Shown piece after piece: positions 13,301 through 24,640 of a DNA stretch of 64,000 nt. Origin of the DNA: Micrasema longulum (Eukaryota > Arthropoda > Insecta > Trichoptera > Brachycentridae); NCBI GenBank assembly GCA_022494885.1, contig JAGVSM010003569.1, positions 1 to 64,000 of the forward strand, in the 5' to 3' direction. Both the position numbers and the translations under genes were made by a program. A model generated the notes under the pieces. It did no database searches and was not told the DNA's origin. It saw only the letters and a list, made by a program, of their open reading frames with translations. Every line of letters begins with the position of its first letter. The stretch's first letter is position 1.

Positions 13301-16300
13301 TCTGCAGATGGAAAATCCATACAGTTAAATGCTCAGCATCAAAGAGGGATGGTTTTGAGATTGCAGCCAATCCAATCTGAAACACCTGTCACAGCAGCTC
13401 AGAAGTCTACTGAAAGTCCGACAGTCCACACCAATACAACGCTGCCACAGTCTAATGTGAAAAAATCACCTGTCACTGATCAGTCTCAAGAAATTAAATC
13501 ACGGTCAATATACGAAGAGAACTATGCAAAATTTATACAAAACTCATCCAGTAAATTATCTCCAATTAGTCCAGAAAGATCTACTAGCCTTCCTAAGTTT
13601 AATCAAGCCTTTGGTAAGTCGGTGTTTCAGGACAATAATGGAATACCGAAGAGTAACGAGTCGGTAGAATGCACTCAAAATCAAGCTGCCACCGTCGTTA
13701 GTGAACAGCAATCTCAAGACCTCACCACAGAGCTTGGTATGGGACAAATGGGTCAACTTAGCAGTCCTCCGCTTCTAATCAGGAAGAACTCTGTACAAGG
13801 AACTACACAAAATTTGATAGGCCAAGTTAAATCTTCCGTTACTCCTATGAACATTCAAACCATGCACGGAGGAGTCATTTACACAAGGCAGATACCTGTA
13901 AACATAGGAGGAGGCCAAACAATCAACTTAATTACTGTGCCCAGTACCGACATTCTTGATGAAGCTCATATACAAGCGATACAGAAGCAGGTTCAAGATA
14001 AATCTAATTTGGGTGAGCAGCAACAAGGGGAACAGCAAATTGTGAAAGTTGTTCCTCAAGAACAGCAACAATCCAACATCATCTGTCACATGGACTCTGC
14101 TTCGGACGATGCCAACCAAGGATTTGCAGACCAGACTCAGAATACTGTCAGCACTCACCCACTGCTCACCCAAATGAGAATCAAGGTACCGATGCTCAGT
14201 AAAGGAGGTTCACAAATGGTTGCCGGAACGAGACTTGTCAGACCTGTCTTGCAAATACAAAGGAACGTTATTCCCGGGACCAACCCAGCTGTTTACCAAC
14301 AACTCGTTCTGACAACAGCCCCCACTTTACGACCGCCGACTCCCGCTCCCCAGCAACCAGTTAAACCTCCTCGCCCTCCTACCGCCCCGCAGCAAGAATC
14401 CAATCTAAGCTCCTCCACTCTCGAACAACTGAGGGAATTTGATATGGTATTGGAACAAGTCAAAGAGCGGAGCACTGTTCAACCCGGAAGTAATAGCAAT
14501 TCTGCTTTTTCCGATTCGTCACCCCAAAGGCAAACTGTTGACAATTCAGATATTATTGTTTCCCAACCCAATGTTAGTCAGACTACACAGAGAGAGGTTC
14601 TCTACTCTATCGGGCCCAACCAAACTGTTAACGTAACCTATCTAAATCCCAAAGTTATTTCCAATAACCAAACCATTATGGGATCTTCTTATACTTCAAA
14701 TCCTGAATCTCCCGCTATAGTTAACATGGGACAGCAGAATTCTCCATCTCTGCAAATATCTCACGGATTGTCCAACTCAGTGAATCACCCAAAGCCAAAT
14801 ACTCCCACGAAAGTTAGTACAAAATCTATGAAGCCTAAAACTACAAAGCCTCCGAGTATCACTCCCAGTAGCTCAAAAGCGAGTCCTGTCGCCGCTAAAA
14901 CCTCTTTGCAAAAACCACTAGAAGATGAGCAAACTACCCAACGAATTTTATACATATTAGCAGAGTACAAAGAACAAGTTGAAAATTCACCTGATAAAGA
15001 TAAACCTGCGCCTAGAAGGCGTTCCAATCCACCTACCAACCCCTCCACATCTTCCAAGAGAAAGAAGGGATCTGGAGGCAGCTGTAAGAAGGGCCAAAGT
15101 GCTCAGGAGATGAGTCCTTCCGGAGACGATACAGGACACACAATGGGTTCAGAAGACAGTTCCTGCGGCTTGTCTCAAGGAGATTGCGCAGACAACAGCA
15201 TTCAAGGACCAGAGAGCCAGTCTCCCCAGGGTAGCCCCCAGAAAGCGGCGAGGAAATTGGTCTTCCCTCAAGAACAGGAAACCGCTGCTACTCCTGTCAG
15301 TCAACCGCAAAGAAATGTTATCATAGCCGATGGGCAAACTATCGCCATGACGAGACCGGGCCCAGGTGGTAAGGCGACAGCAGTTTTAATGCCAGCAAAC
15401 TATTTACTCCCAATGTCCATGATGAAAGGAGGACAACAAATCACAATCGTCACGAATCAAGGTCCCAAGATTCTAAACATACCGCAACAAGGGGAAGGAA
15501 CAACCAATACTCTGTTTCTGCAACGCCTCATTAGTCCCGCTGGTCTAAAGCCGATGCTAGCGAGACCCGGCCAAGTTCGGCAGGTGAGGTTGCCGGCAAA
15601 CACCGTACAGAACTTGCAAGCTTTTAATTTGACAACGACCACAGCGAACCAAGAAGGTACAAACAATTGGATCGGGAACACTCTAAACAATCAGCAGCCA
15701 AAGCTGCTTGTCGAGTACAGCCCCAACGTTACCGTCGGACAAGACCTCAATCCGGACTCTGTAAAGTCTGAAGCGTCCGATGCGCAGTCGCTCAAAGAAG
15801 AAAACATGTCGATAGGAAGCGAGAGCCTGGCAACACCGAGACACAGCGACTCGAGAGAAGCTCTCAGTGACGACCTCAACATGAAGAACCGTTCTGGGGA
15901 CGAAGGAATATTCTCCGGACAAACCGACAGCGCTACCGATGACTCGGTTCAAAGCTCCATACAGAACAGACCCGAGCACATACTGCAACACATTCAAGTC
16001 TCCAAAAATACAACAAATCACACCGTCAACTTGATTCAAGTTCACTCCCTGAATCCAAACGAGCCCGGAAAGATATTTTCCGTTCAGAATCCAGCCAGTC
16101 TCGGCTCCTTGATCCAACTGGCCGGCAAGTCAACTCTAGGGCAGACCTTCCAGACTATCAACGTGTCCGGGATAAACCAAGACCCGAAGGTGTCTCCCGA
16201 TGTGCAGGAGTGCGCGCAGAATCTCCTCCTGGTGAGGAAGCAGTTCGACGGGCAGTTTGGTTTGGAGAGCGAGCTGAAGGCGTCTCCCGGAGCGGGCCTG

Positions 16301-19300
16301 CAGCAGGATATGCAGTCGGTGGAAGCGAGCCCTTCTCCGGGTTCGCAGCAGAACTACGGCTTGGGACATGCGGAGCACCTCGACGATGGACATTCTCTGG
16401 GGAAAGTGAACAGCGATGCAAACGTCCCATGGAGGTGAGCCATTTCTTTTGATGTAAACAAATTATTTATTACGTGACAGAAGTATGGTCAATCTTAAGC
16501 TAGGGTTTCCTAGGACAGCGATGCCCGCATCTTAACGGCCGTAGTGAATGGTGATGCGGTGGACAGCCGTCGTAACGTCGACTAGAGAGTGGTTTCCTAG
16601 GGAAGCGGTGTTAAATGGTGTGTTGATAACACCGCTTTCCTAGGAAACCACACTCTAGTCACCGTTACGACGGTTATCCACCGCATCACCGTTCACTACG
16701 GCCGTTAAAATACGGGCACCGCTGTCCTAGGAAACCCTAGCTTTATGCTTCGAAATGAGGAAGTTTGGTGCTATGGAAAATAGGGTGTATGAAATACTGT
16801 CAAGTATTTGCTCATTATTAACTAACTAAACTAGTATTAGTAGCATAAAAAATTGTTTTGAATTCCCGCTAAATCAGTCATTCCATTGGCCACACCCTTA
16901 ATACGTCACGATTCATGTTTATTTGTTCCTGACCATTTAAATTTGTTAAGAACATTGTCACGAATCTTGACGTCACAACTATCAAGGCCAAACATGTTGG
17001 CCTTATATATATTTGGATAACTTATATAGCGCCGTTTTTGTGAAAATCACATATTGAGTATGTTTTTTAAAATTTAAATATCTATCCAAGTAGGCCCTAA
17101 GTGCAAGAAACAGGAATTACATAAAAATAAATTGATTTGCTACACTATAGTGTAAATATACTTCCAGAAAAATTGTAAAAACGGTGATAAGTGGAAATTA
17201 AAGATATTTTTTTTACCGGTTTTCAATGATTGTACTAAAAATATTTTTATATTTTTTCAAACAATATAATGTAATCTGTTTTTTTATTTAATTTAAAAAC
17301 AACACGTTAAAATTATTTTATGTGTTAATAAAAAAAAAAAGTATAATAGAATTTATCCTTTATTAGTTGTTTACCTGTTTTTATTCTTCATTCGTGGAGA
17401 TGAAAAATGTTAAAAAACGTTAATCGGGGGGAATATTTGTATGAGAATGTATGGAGAAAAATGGGTCCTGAACATTTCGAGTAAAAACGAGGTTTTACTG
17501 TATATATTTTTTACTAAGTTTGATTGTTTATTCGCAAATAAACCGCCGAACTTCCTCAATACTTTATCATTAGAAAACAAAGATTTTGTCGATGTATTTG
17601 CTCATTGCCAGCAAGACACCCGTGAAATTGAATTAAGGAGACAATATTTCATTTAAAAATGCTGGCTTCTGAACTTAATGTTTTTTTTTTAGCCTCGCAT
17701 CGAATGGTGGCAGTGGAGCTAGTCACGGGGCTGATGGGGGGTCTCCAACCTACGGAGGCTACGCGGACTCCCCTCCCGGCCTGGCGCACCACAGAGACAG
17801 CGCGAGAGAGGTCGGTTCTACAATATGTGTATATCGAAACACAAATACAGTTTAACTTCTTTATTTGTCAATCCCCATATTCTTAACCCACATTTTATCA
17901 ACTGAGATATGCCTAATAATATACCCTAAAATTATTTTAGATTTGAATTATTTTTGTCTAAAGTACCTTTTAAAGTGTTGTGATCACCATATCTGTGGAG
18001 CCTAAGGATAGGCGAGTGCATGCGATAGTCGGTCCTAGAACTTGCAGAACTAAAAGGAGATCTGTGGCGGCTATGTCGACCAGGAACACGGAAACACACC
18101 GACTCCAACAAATCAGCACAGTCAATGAAATTGATCACTTTATAAAGTAATATTTGGTCTGTTAGAATTCTTCTGTCGAAAAGTTTTAAAAGATTTGCTA
18201 AAGATAACAATTGATTATAATTAAATAAAGCAGCTGGAATATGTAGTTTAAAATTAATATATTTTAGAAATTTCTTCTGGACGTGCTCAAGTGAATCGAG
18301 AGCAACCAGACTGAAGAAATATATTCTAAACGACTTCTAACCAGAGAGCAATAAAGTGACTTGATTGGTGTGATATATTTTCAATTTGTTAATATTATCT
18401 CTTCCCGTTGTTTCGTAGGTAGGTTTGCGCCTAATTTAGAATGTTTCAACATGCAGCCTCTCTAATTATTTTCCCTTGCGCAGCACGTGGAGGACACGAG
18501 GGTGCTCCGCCACACGTACAGCCCCGAGACGGGCTCACCCACCACGGGGGCCCCGCGCCACCTGTACCACAAGATGTTCATTTCCTCCCCGGACAAACAC
18601 GATCACATTGCCAATCATCACCAAGTGAGTGTGTCGATTCATTATTTCAACCAAAACTTGTAATTATCTGTTTAGATCTTAGAGTAATAACCTAATAGTC
18701 GCCCATACTGAGATAAACCATTCTATGATTATTGACCACGAACTTAGCTGCAGATTACAGCAATACAATGGGCCGTCGGCAGGGGTGGGCTGCCAATTTT
18801 TTTGTAAGGGGCTCGCGGGGGAGGTGTATCATTTTGTACTAACTATCCAAAACACTATTTTTGAATGGTATTTTTATGACCATGTGTAGAAGTCGTTCTC
18901 ATAGTTAAGACTGTCAGGGCTGTGCATTTACTTAAATGTTATTTATATGTGTAATCAATGATTATCTGAGAGAGCTCATCCAACCTCTTTCACAACACGG
19001 ACTATCTCATTGTTCTAGTAACGAGAGAACCCTTTACATATTCTAGGTATACAAAATCTTGTAATTTTATACAAAATCTGAAACAAAAATTGACTAAAAA
19101 CCTACACTATACTATGAAGGCTTCACCGGAGAATGCTGAAAATCCCGTGGACAGATTTAGTGACCAACGTGGAGGTGTTGAGACGAGCCAGTGCCAAAAA
19201 AGAACTACTGTCCTCAATAAAACAGAGAAAACTCGCATATCTGGGCCATATCATGCGCGGAAGCAAATATACGCTTCTACAGCTTATTATGATGGGAAAG

Positions 19301-22300
19301 ATCGAGGGAAAGCGTGGGGTTGGAAGGCGACAGATGTCCTGGCTGAGAAACATCCGCGACTGGACGGGAGTGCGTGGGGTTGAGGCTCTGTTCCAGTTGG
19401 CGCAGGACCGGAATGCCTACTCTAGAGTGATCGCCAACGTCGGGGAGACCTGATATGGCACAGAAAGAAGAAGATACTATGAAGATCAGAGGGGGGATGG
19501 GAAGGAAAGAAGAAGAGGAAATGAACAACTTTAGATACTGACATTTAAATCTAGATTTAAATGTCAATAAAGAATGGGGCGTCTCTAACACTAAGTAAAT
19601 ACACCGCATTTGATTTACAATGAATAGAGAGAAATGTTTTTTATTCATAAGTTCCTTCCAAATCCTCTCTTTCCCACCTGCTAACAAGCCTCTAAAACAG
19701 AAGCATAGTGGATTATTCCTTTACAAAATAAATGCTTGTTACCTGTTGATATTTTTCTCGAAAAGACCCTGTTGTTCAAAATTCACTTGTTTTCAAGCAG
19801 GACCATCTGAAAAAGGAGGATCGGCAGTCGACGATGACGCTGCACTCTGGCAGCGTGTTCTCCGCCCACCCGGCCTCGCCCACGCCGGCCGCGCAGCCGC
19901 CCGCGCGCGCCGAGCACCGCGTGCCCGCGCACGTGCTGCGCCACAAGTACGCGCTCATGGAGCACGAGCTGAGACTGCAGGTTGGTTTTTTTACACGGCC
20001 ATATAATTTATTTATTTTATGTATTACAGCCAATTAAAACAGTTATATGAAGAAACATCTGTACAAGAAACTGAACAAAAATAATATAAAACTATGTAGC
20101 AAAGACAAGCAAGGGCAACAAAATAATGGTATACAAAACAAACAAACCGTTAAGCTGTTTTACCGTAGCGGTGAGCAGAGAGGATAGAATGTCACATTAC
20201 TCTGTCTTTGCATACAGATCTCGCTTGCTCTACATTCATACATCTTCTCATGCACGCACGCCGATTATTTCTGCTCTTGACATGTCCATCTTCAAGTGTT
20301 TGATGGACTTGATCGTGCCATGTCTTTCTCGGTCTTCCTCGTTTCCTGCATCCATCAACATTCACATCGTAGATCCTTTTAGCCGTTCTTTCACTGTCCA
20401 TTCGCTCTACATGTCCAAACCAACGCAGCACCCCTTTTTTTATTCTGTCGATAATACATGTCTTAGCCTTACATAGTCACGGATCTCAACATTTGTGCAC
20501 ATATCATACGTCGTTTTTCATTGAAGTTAAAATAAAATCTGTTACAGAAATCCCTCTCAGAGGAGTGCGAGGACCTGGGCGTCGACTCGCCGTCGGCGTC
20601 GGAGCTGTTCCCCGAGGCGGAGCTGCTGTTTGCCGCGTCGCCTGCCTCTCAGCCGGAGCCCGCGCACGACGCACCCCCTGAGCCGCATGATGACTTTGCG
20701 CGCACGCACCCCAACACCACCTTCCACAGCGGCGAGATCGACATCGGGGCGGATGAGGCCGACGACGTGAGTGACCTAACTTTGCCATGTCAACACTTAT
20801 TACTATCAAAAATCGCTTAATGTTTTTGCGCCAACTTAATAAAAAAATATTTTAATAATGACATTGTAAAATATAAAAAAGGCAAAAATTAAGTCTCGAG
20901 ACTAAATAGTAGTAAATAAATAAATTTGTAGGAAAACAATAATGAATTTAAACAATCTTTATATGTATTATTCTTTTGTATGTGTGATGTCACTGAACTC
21001 CTCCTAAACGGCTTAACCGATTTACTTGCGGTTTTCAGCAAAATGTAGATCTTTGCTCTGCGTGTGTTCGTGGATATTAAATTTTCAATTAAATCTGTAA
21101 AAAAAATGTTAGAAGCATAAACCTATTTTTCTTCGACCTACCAGGGTTGCATTCGACGAGAATGCATGTACAAAAAAATGGAAGGATGTTTTTTTTTTTG
21201 TTTAAAAAAAAGTTTGTTTTTGAATGTTTACAAACAACATTTGCTTTTTATGGATCCCAATCAGATTCTTTCCTCACATTCCTTATAATTTCTTCCCATT
21301 TGTTTCATTTTACTGGATTTTTGGTAATATTAAAATAATATTAACTGACATTCAATACATTTTTGAAAATCGCATCCATGAATAAAGTGAACCCCTGTTG
21401 GTGAGAAGAGCCAAGTTTGACATTTGCAAAAAGAATTCTATATTTGAAAATTAATCATTTATGTTTTGGAATTCAACCATAAACTAGTACCTACTTAAAT
21501 TCAATATTTGAATATTTATAATTTTTAAATATTGATTGACATACATATTTCCTTTTCAAAAAAGTCATCATCACTGTTTAAATTTCCATCGATTCTGATA
21601 AACTCCCTCTGGAGTAAAATTCAGTACTTGTCTGCAAAGTTTTAAAAATACTCAAAATGATTTTAATTATTTTTACCAGATCACTTTTCGAAGTTCAGTC
21701 GCCAAACGGTCCACGATACGGACCCAACTCGGAAGAAGGAATGAGGTCGTGCGAAGCGTCATAGAGGGCGTCGGAAGCAGCAACATGGTAACTTCGTACC
21801 AACCCACCAAGATGGCTGCTCACTTCTCCATGGTCGGCCTGCCTCGGCGTGCCGCAAATATCATGTCCTCGCTCCAGAGCTCCGACGACAACTCCGAGGG
21901 CGCGGACTCCATGAACTCCGAAAGCAAAGACAGCCTCGTCAACAACAAACGCCTAGACGGCATGCTGAACTCGGACAGCGCTCGGGACGTCAGCTTGGCG
22001 CAGTCCCCTGGCTGCATAGCGTCCAACATCATTCAGAGAAACGTGGCCCAGGTTATCCGCCATGCAAACGAAGAGCAACTCGGGAAAGACTCATCGAAGC
22101 TGCGTGATCAGACATCGCCGACGATTGCGCAAAACGGCCGATCGTTTCTCCTCGAAAGCAGCAACGACACTCGCCCCGGAGACTCCATTCTGAAATCCAT
22201 GATGATGGAACGCGACGGCAGAGACGGACTAACTTGCTCGTCGCCCGAACAACACAGCGAACTATTCTGGGAGTCGAACTCAAACTCGAATCAGTCCGAG

Positions 22301-23625
22301 GAGCCGATGCCCCACCACCGACCGACAAACCTCCTGGACTTCTCCTCCGAAGACAGCAACAAGTGCTGCAAGAGTCCCGCAAGCTGCGAAGAAACAAACT
22401 CGACGGACAGCAGCAGCATCGGCGGACACAACGCGGACGCGCACAAACCCCTGCGATTGAACTCCGTCATCAAGACGTCTGGCAACAGTTCGAGTGCGGC
22501 CGACGGTCCCATTTTGCACGGCGCGCTCACCGGGAATATTCCCAACGCGAGCGGACAAGACTCGACCAGGAAGCTGGAACTGAACGTCTTGCACAACGAC
22601 TCCAATACCTCGACCAGTCCCGATGCAGAGGATCCCGGCATGCGAAGGACCTGGGGTCGAAGCCTGAAGAACTCGGGGATGAGAAGGGCGCTGAGCCCGC
22701 GCTCTCTGAGCGCTGAGATCAACATGGGCGCCGAGATCGAGACCAGCAGCTCTGAAGGGGTCAACATATTAACTAAGCAAAGCGGTGAGTTATTTTAACA
22801 TAAAATATATCTTTTTTTTTTTAAACAGTTCATTTTTTTCAAATTTCTGCTAAATTAATTGGTGTTTATTGCTTGGGTCATTTAAATAACATTCCTTATG
22901 TTGCAATAGAGCAGTCATTATTGCCAATGTACGCAATCACTTCAACAGTATTAAATGAGCCAAAAACAAACAAAGAAGACGACAGAATGCCACAGCACTG
23001 TCTTTGCATACAGACTTCATTCCGACTTTGACAAGTCCATCTTCAAGTATTTGCTGGATTTGGTCATGCCATGTCTTTCTAGCCATTTCACCATCCATTC
23101 TAGCAACCCCACGATAGCAAAAGGTAATATTTCACAGTTGTCATAATTTATATACAAATCTAGCAGAAAAATAAATGAAAACAGTAATATGTGTTCATAG
23201 GAAAAAAAAGAAAGTCAATCATGCATACATAATTGTTGCGTGTCATATTTTTAAACAGTGCAAAAATTATTTACTTAGAGCATAATAATATGTTTCTTTT
23301 GATCTTAGTTTATTGACCACACTTGAATAAATATTGTAAATATTTTTAACAAGTGGATTGTAATGTTTGGTGTGACATAATCAAATAATCAACATCCCGT
23401 TATTTTCTACTGATAAAATCTAAATAATTGTTAATATTTATGAATTTAGGTGGTTCAGTCCTGCATTCTGGCAGCAGCACTCCCGAAGAGACGACTCCGG
23501 CCCGCCGGGCCTCCAAACGGGGCTCGGGCTCTGCGCGGCGCTCCTGCCTCTGCTGCCCTCCCCCATCCCCCACGCCCGCCGGGGCCAAGGGCCGCGCGAG
23601 AAGAAAGCCCCCCACCGCGCACTGA
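1386..23625 (+). CDS. Giant disordered nuclear protein, 5'-partial (7 exons)
   Basis: Exons 1386-16434, 17693-17810, 18484-18624, 19801-19980, 20548-20766, 21680-22784 and 23450-23625 join in phase to TGA at 23623-23625, giving 5,661 codable residues. I do not recognise the family. Visible features, numbered from the first full codon: Lys-rich segment (about 35-100), about 15 degenerate 19-20-residue repeats (1577-1868), two copies of a 65-residue module each carrying an AT-hook-like KRGRPRKDK (about 2309 and 2375), SUMO-interacting-like VIDLVSDEDD (about 2243) and MVIVSDSEDE (about 2528), many psi-K-x-E sites, and a Gln/Thr/Ser-rich C-terminal third from about 3450. That third has short helices such as SSTLEQLREFDMVLEQVKER (about 4342), ILYILAEYKEQVENSPD (about 4520) and, across exons 4-5, YALMEHELRLQ-KSLSEECEDLGV. 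Basic runs such as SKRKKG look like nuclear signals. No catalytic domain is seen. The donor after exon 2 (GAG/gtcggt) is the weakest junction. A chromatin or transcription cofactor role is inference. Confidence 0.8.
6118..6990 (+). repeat. Coding minisatellite: about 15 repeats of 57-60 bp
   Basis: In-frame tandem array inside the giant exon. The consensus unit reads roughly LDPETELSHQHDEVSKPEVS. Units vary by point changes and by small in-frame deletions (for example the short NNEVSLDPDTKLCHQ unit near 6390-6435), so the frame is under constraint. The array is acidic and hydrophilic and is expected to be disordered. Conservation in relatives is unknown. Confidence 0.9.
8181..8573 (+). repeat. 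Tandem duplication of an AT-hook-like module
   Basis: Two adjacent copies of about 195 bp (8181-8379 and 8380-8573), each encoding a segment that starts near EVNFINIASP and ends with LRKRGRPRKDKN followed by a Pro-Pro-Phe motif. RGRP is the core of the AT-hook, which binds the minor groove of AT-rich DNA. DNA identity between the copies is high, so the duplication looks fairly recent. Confidence 0.9.
16496..16745. mobile_element. Near-perfect hairpin MITE (family B, GGTTTCCTAGG ends)
   Basis: Two inverted arms of about 117 bp meet around a short loop near 16620. Ends read TAAGCTAGGGTTTCCTAGGA and, inverted, TCCTAGGAAACCCTAGCTTTA. The arms share long identical stretches, for example GGTGATGCGGTGGA, with a few mismatches. 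The motif GGTTTCCTAGG occurs at both outer and both inner arm ends, so each arm is itself bounded by it. The element is GC-richer than the intron and starts 62 bp after the 5' splice site of the giant exon. No ORF. Confidence 0.85.
16746..17692. other. Rest of intron 1, with a truncated family A element
   Basis: About 17108-17502 is the right part of a family A foldback element ending ACGAGGTTTTACTGTA. Its inner part (AATTACATAAAAATAAA, CTACACTATAGTGTA) matches the inverse of the copy at 61184-62139. Near 17010-17045 lies a piece of the repeat ATAACTTATATAGCGCC seen also at 37040, 52085 and 55317. The acceptor is TTTTTTTTTTAG at 17681-17692. Confidence 0.6.
18680..18790. repeat. Dispersed repeat, two copies in the window
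   Basis: The segment with AACCATTCTATGATTATTG and CTTAGCTGCAGATTACAGC recurs, diverged, at about 42862-42985 (AACCATTCTATGACTATTG, GTTAGCTACAGTTTACCGC). No coding potential. Class unknown. Confidence 0.5.
19090..19470 (+). pseudogene. RTE-like LINE, 3' end of the reverse transcriptase ORF
   Basis: The frame at 19133-19453 encodes the C-terminus typical of RTE/BovB-type retrotransposon proteins: a region with TDLVTNVEVLRR, then RKLAYLGHIMRG, KIEGKRGVGRRQMSWLRNIR and a short tail to the TGA near 19453. Everything upstream (endonuclease, RT palm) is missing, which is the usual 5' truncation of LINE insertions. It lies in the sense direction in intron 3 of the giant gene. Confidence 0.75.
19539..19566. 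repeat. Perfect 28-bp palindrome
   Basis: TGACATTTAAAT, CTAG, ATTTAAATGTCA: a perfect palindrome with no loop, just after the LINE fragment. Function unknown; it may be part of the LINE 3' end. Confidence 0.7.
19655..19735 (+). mobile_element. SINE 3' tail fragment
   Basis: CTCTTTCCCACCTGCTAACA, then GTGGATTATTCCTTTACAAAATAAA matches the tail of the tRNA-derived SINE at 35878-36095 (CTTTCCCAGCTGCCGACAAG, GGGTTATTCCTTTAATAAATAAA). The tRNA head is absent. Confidence 0.55.
20110..20515 (-). pseudogene. LINE 3' fragment (RWFGHVERMD type)
   Basis: On the minus strand, 20431-20192 encodes MLRWFGHVERMD, then KRGRPRKTWHDQV and a segment ending RRACMRRCMNVEQARSVCKD, the C-terminus of a widespread arthropod LINE ORF2. 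It is followed (toward lower coordinates) by a 3' UTR ending in a TTTGTTTGTTT-like tail. Related shorter minus-strand pieces lie at 22965-23125, 28088-28145, 33110-33150, 44185-44425 and 55255-55530. All are dead fragments. Confidence 0.7.
20767..21679. other. Intron 5 with a common dispersed repeat
   Basis: About 20985-21090 carries GAACTCCTCCTAAACGGCTT followed by AACCGATTTACTTGCGG, a motif I know from dispersed repeats of many insect genomes. The rest is AT-rich without a recognised feature. The acceptor is TTTTTACCAG. Confidence 0.5.
22965..23125 (-). pseudogene. Short LINE fragment
   Basis: The segment with GACAAGTCCATCTTCAAGTA and CATGCCATGTCTTTCT is a diverged copy of part of the minus-strand LINE at 20110-20515. 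It lies in the last intron of the giant gene. Confidence 0.6.
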
Positions 23626-23907
23626 AGGAAATCAGATCTACGCAATGTGAATAATACTTTGTGGAGTAATACATTTTTTAGGAATGTCTCTGTCGTCAGC
23701 CGTGTCTCTGGCATAGAGATAAAATGCGCCGCTGTTGCTCATAGACGCGTCTAAATGCACAAAAAAATCATTTTGGTTTTGTGACAGCGTGCACTTGAAG
23801 TGAGCTGTAAACCAATGGGCTGTATTCAGGATACTAACTATTAAAATTTAATTACCTGTGAAAATTTACTTTTTTTATTTTTTTTATTTTAATTTTAAGC
23901 GAGCTGC

Positions 23908-24156
23908 TTAATCCTTTATAGGACAGGACACCCAATAATACATAAATATTCCACCAGAATTGAGGTATTTATTTTCTAATATTTCATATGAATAATTAGT
24001 CTTATGCCACAGAGAATCGTATTAGCGTCGTACACTGATATATCAGTTTTGCAATCACCTTTTTTAAATACAATATGTTTATTATATTAAAAAATACATT
24101 TTTTTATTTTTGCAAGACGTACATCAATACAAAATATGTGTCCTATAAAGGGTTAA
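23908..24156. mobile_element. 249-bp MITE with TTAA-type ends
   Basis: Left end TTAATCCTTTATAGGACA and right end TGTCCTATAAAGGGTTAA are inverted repeats over about 18 bp. The interior is AT-rich without an ORF. TTAA at both outer edges is compatible with a piggyBac-like target site, but the family is not certain. Confidence 0.6.
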
Positions 24157-24419
24157 AGCTGATATGCTGAAATATTTTTTGGCGAAAGTTAATTGTTGGC
24201 ATATTCTAACTTTTCCACAGCAACTCTAGCCCGTTTTTAAAGTTATCGAGACTACACGTTGAGACCAGCTCTTGCAGCAGCTTATTCCGACCATCAACAA
24301 CCTTGATGTAAACCTCACCTTACAAAAGCAATAAGGTATACCGCAATGTATCGTTGTTTCTTTTATCGTTTTAACTCGCCTAGCAACGTCCGTGGTGCGT
24401 TTGTTGTCAAACAAAAACA

Positions 24420-24620
24420 ATGATGGCCGCCAGAAAAATGAAATTGGCGCAAATCAGATTTTCGATACAGTCGTACAGCATTTTTGTAAGTGGCAATGCG
24501 CACATTTTACCTCTATGCTCTCTCATGTTCCTATGCCCAAGGACGCGGTGTTCTGCTCACCCAATCCAAGCACCTCTATTTAGGTCTTTGTTAAAACGTC
24601 TGTTACGAGACCTTTTCTAA
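24420..24620 (+). CDS. Short ORF of unknown status (66 codons)
   Basis: Starts with two adjacent ATG codons in the context AAAAACAATGATGG and encodes a basic N-terminus (MMAARKMKLAQIRF) followed by a Cys/Leu-rich segment, with stop at 24618-24620 and AATAAA six bases later. Upstream are short GC-richer stretches (CTAGCAACGTCCGTGGTGCG). A possible donor TTTT/gtaagt lies inside at about 24487. It could be a small gene, a first exon, or chance within the 3' UTR of the preceding gene. No homology recognised. Confidence 0.2.
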   Translation: MMAARKMKLAQIRFSIQSYSIFVSGNAHILPLCSLMFLCPRTRCSAHPIQAPLFRSLLKRLLRDLF

Positions 24621-24640
24621 CGGCAAATAAAGTGACGATA

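Larger units (their letters stand above)
23626..24640 (+). other. Likely 3' UTR of the giant gene
   Basis: The stop codon is followed by about 1 kb of AT-rich sequence. The first clear AATAAA in + orientation after a plausible length is at 24626-24631, followed by TG-rich sequence, and could be the polyadenylation signal. No transcript evidence is available, and a longer UTR into the 25-30 kb region is possible. Confidence 0.35.

Noticed and set aside
21680..21767. Alternative frame LFEVQSPNGPRYGPNSEEG at the start of exon 6
   Set aside because: Looks protein-like but meets a TAG at 21763 and does not fit the phase of exon 5; the ITFRSSVAKRS frame joins in phase and stays open.
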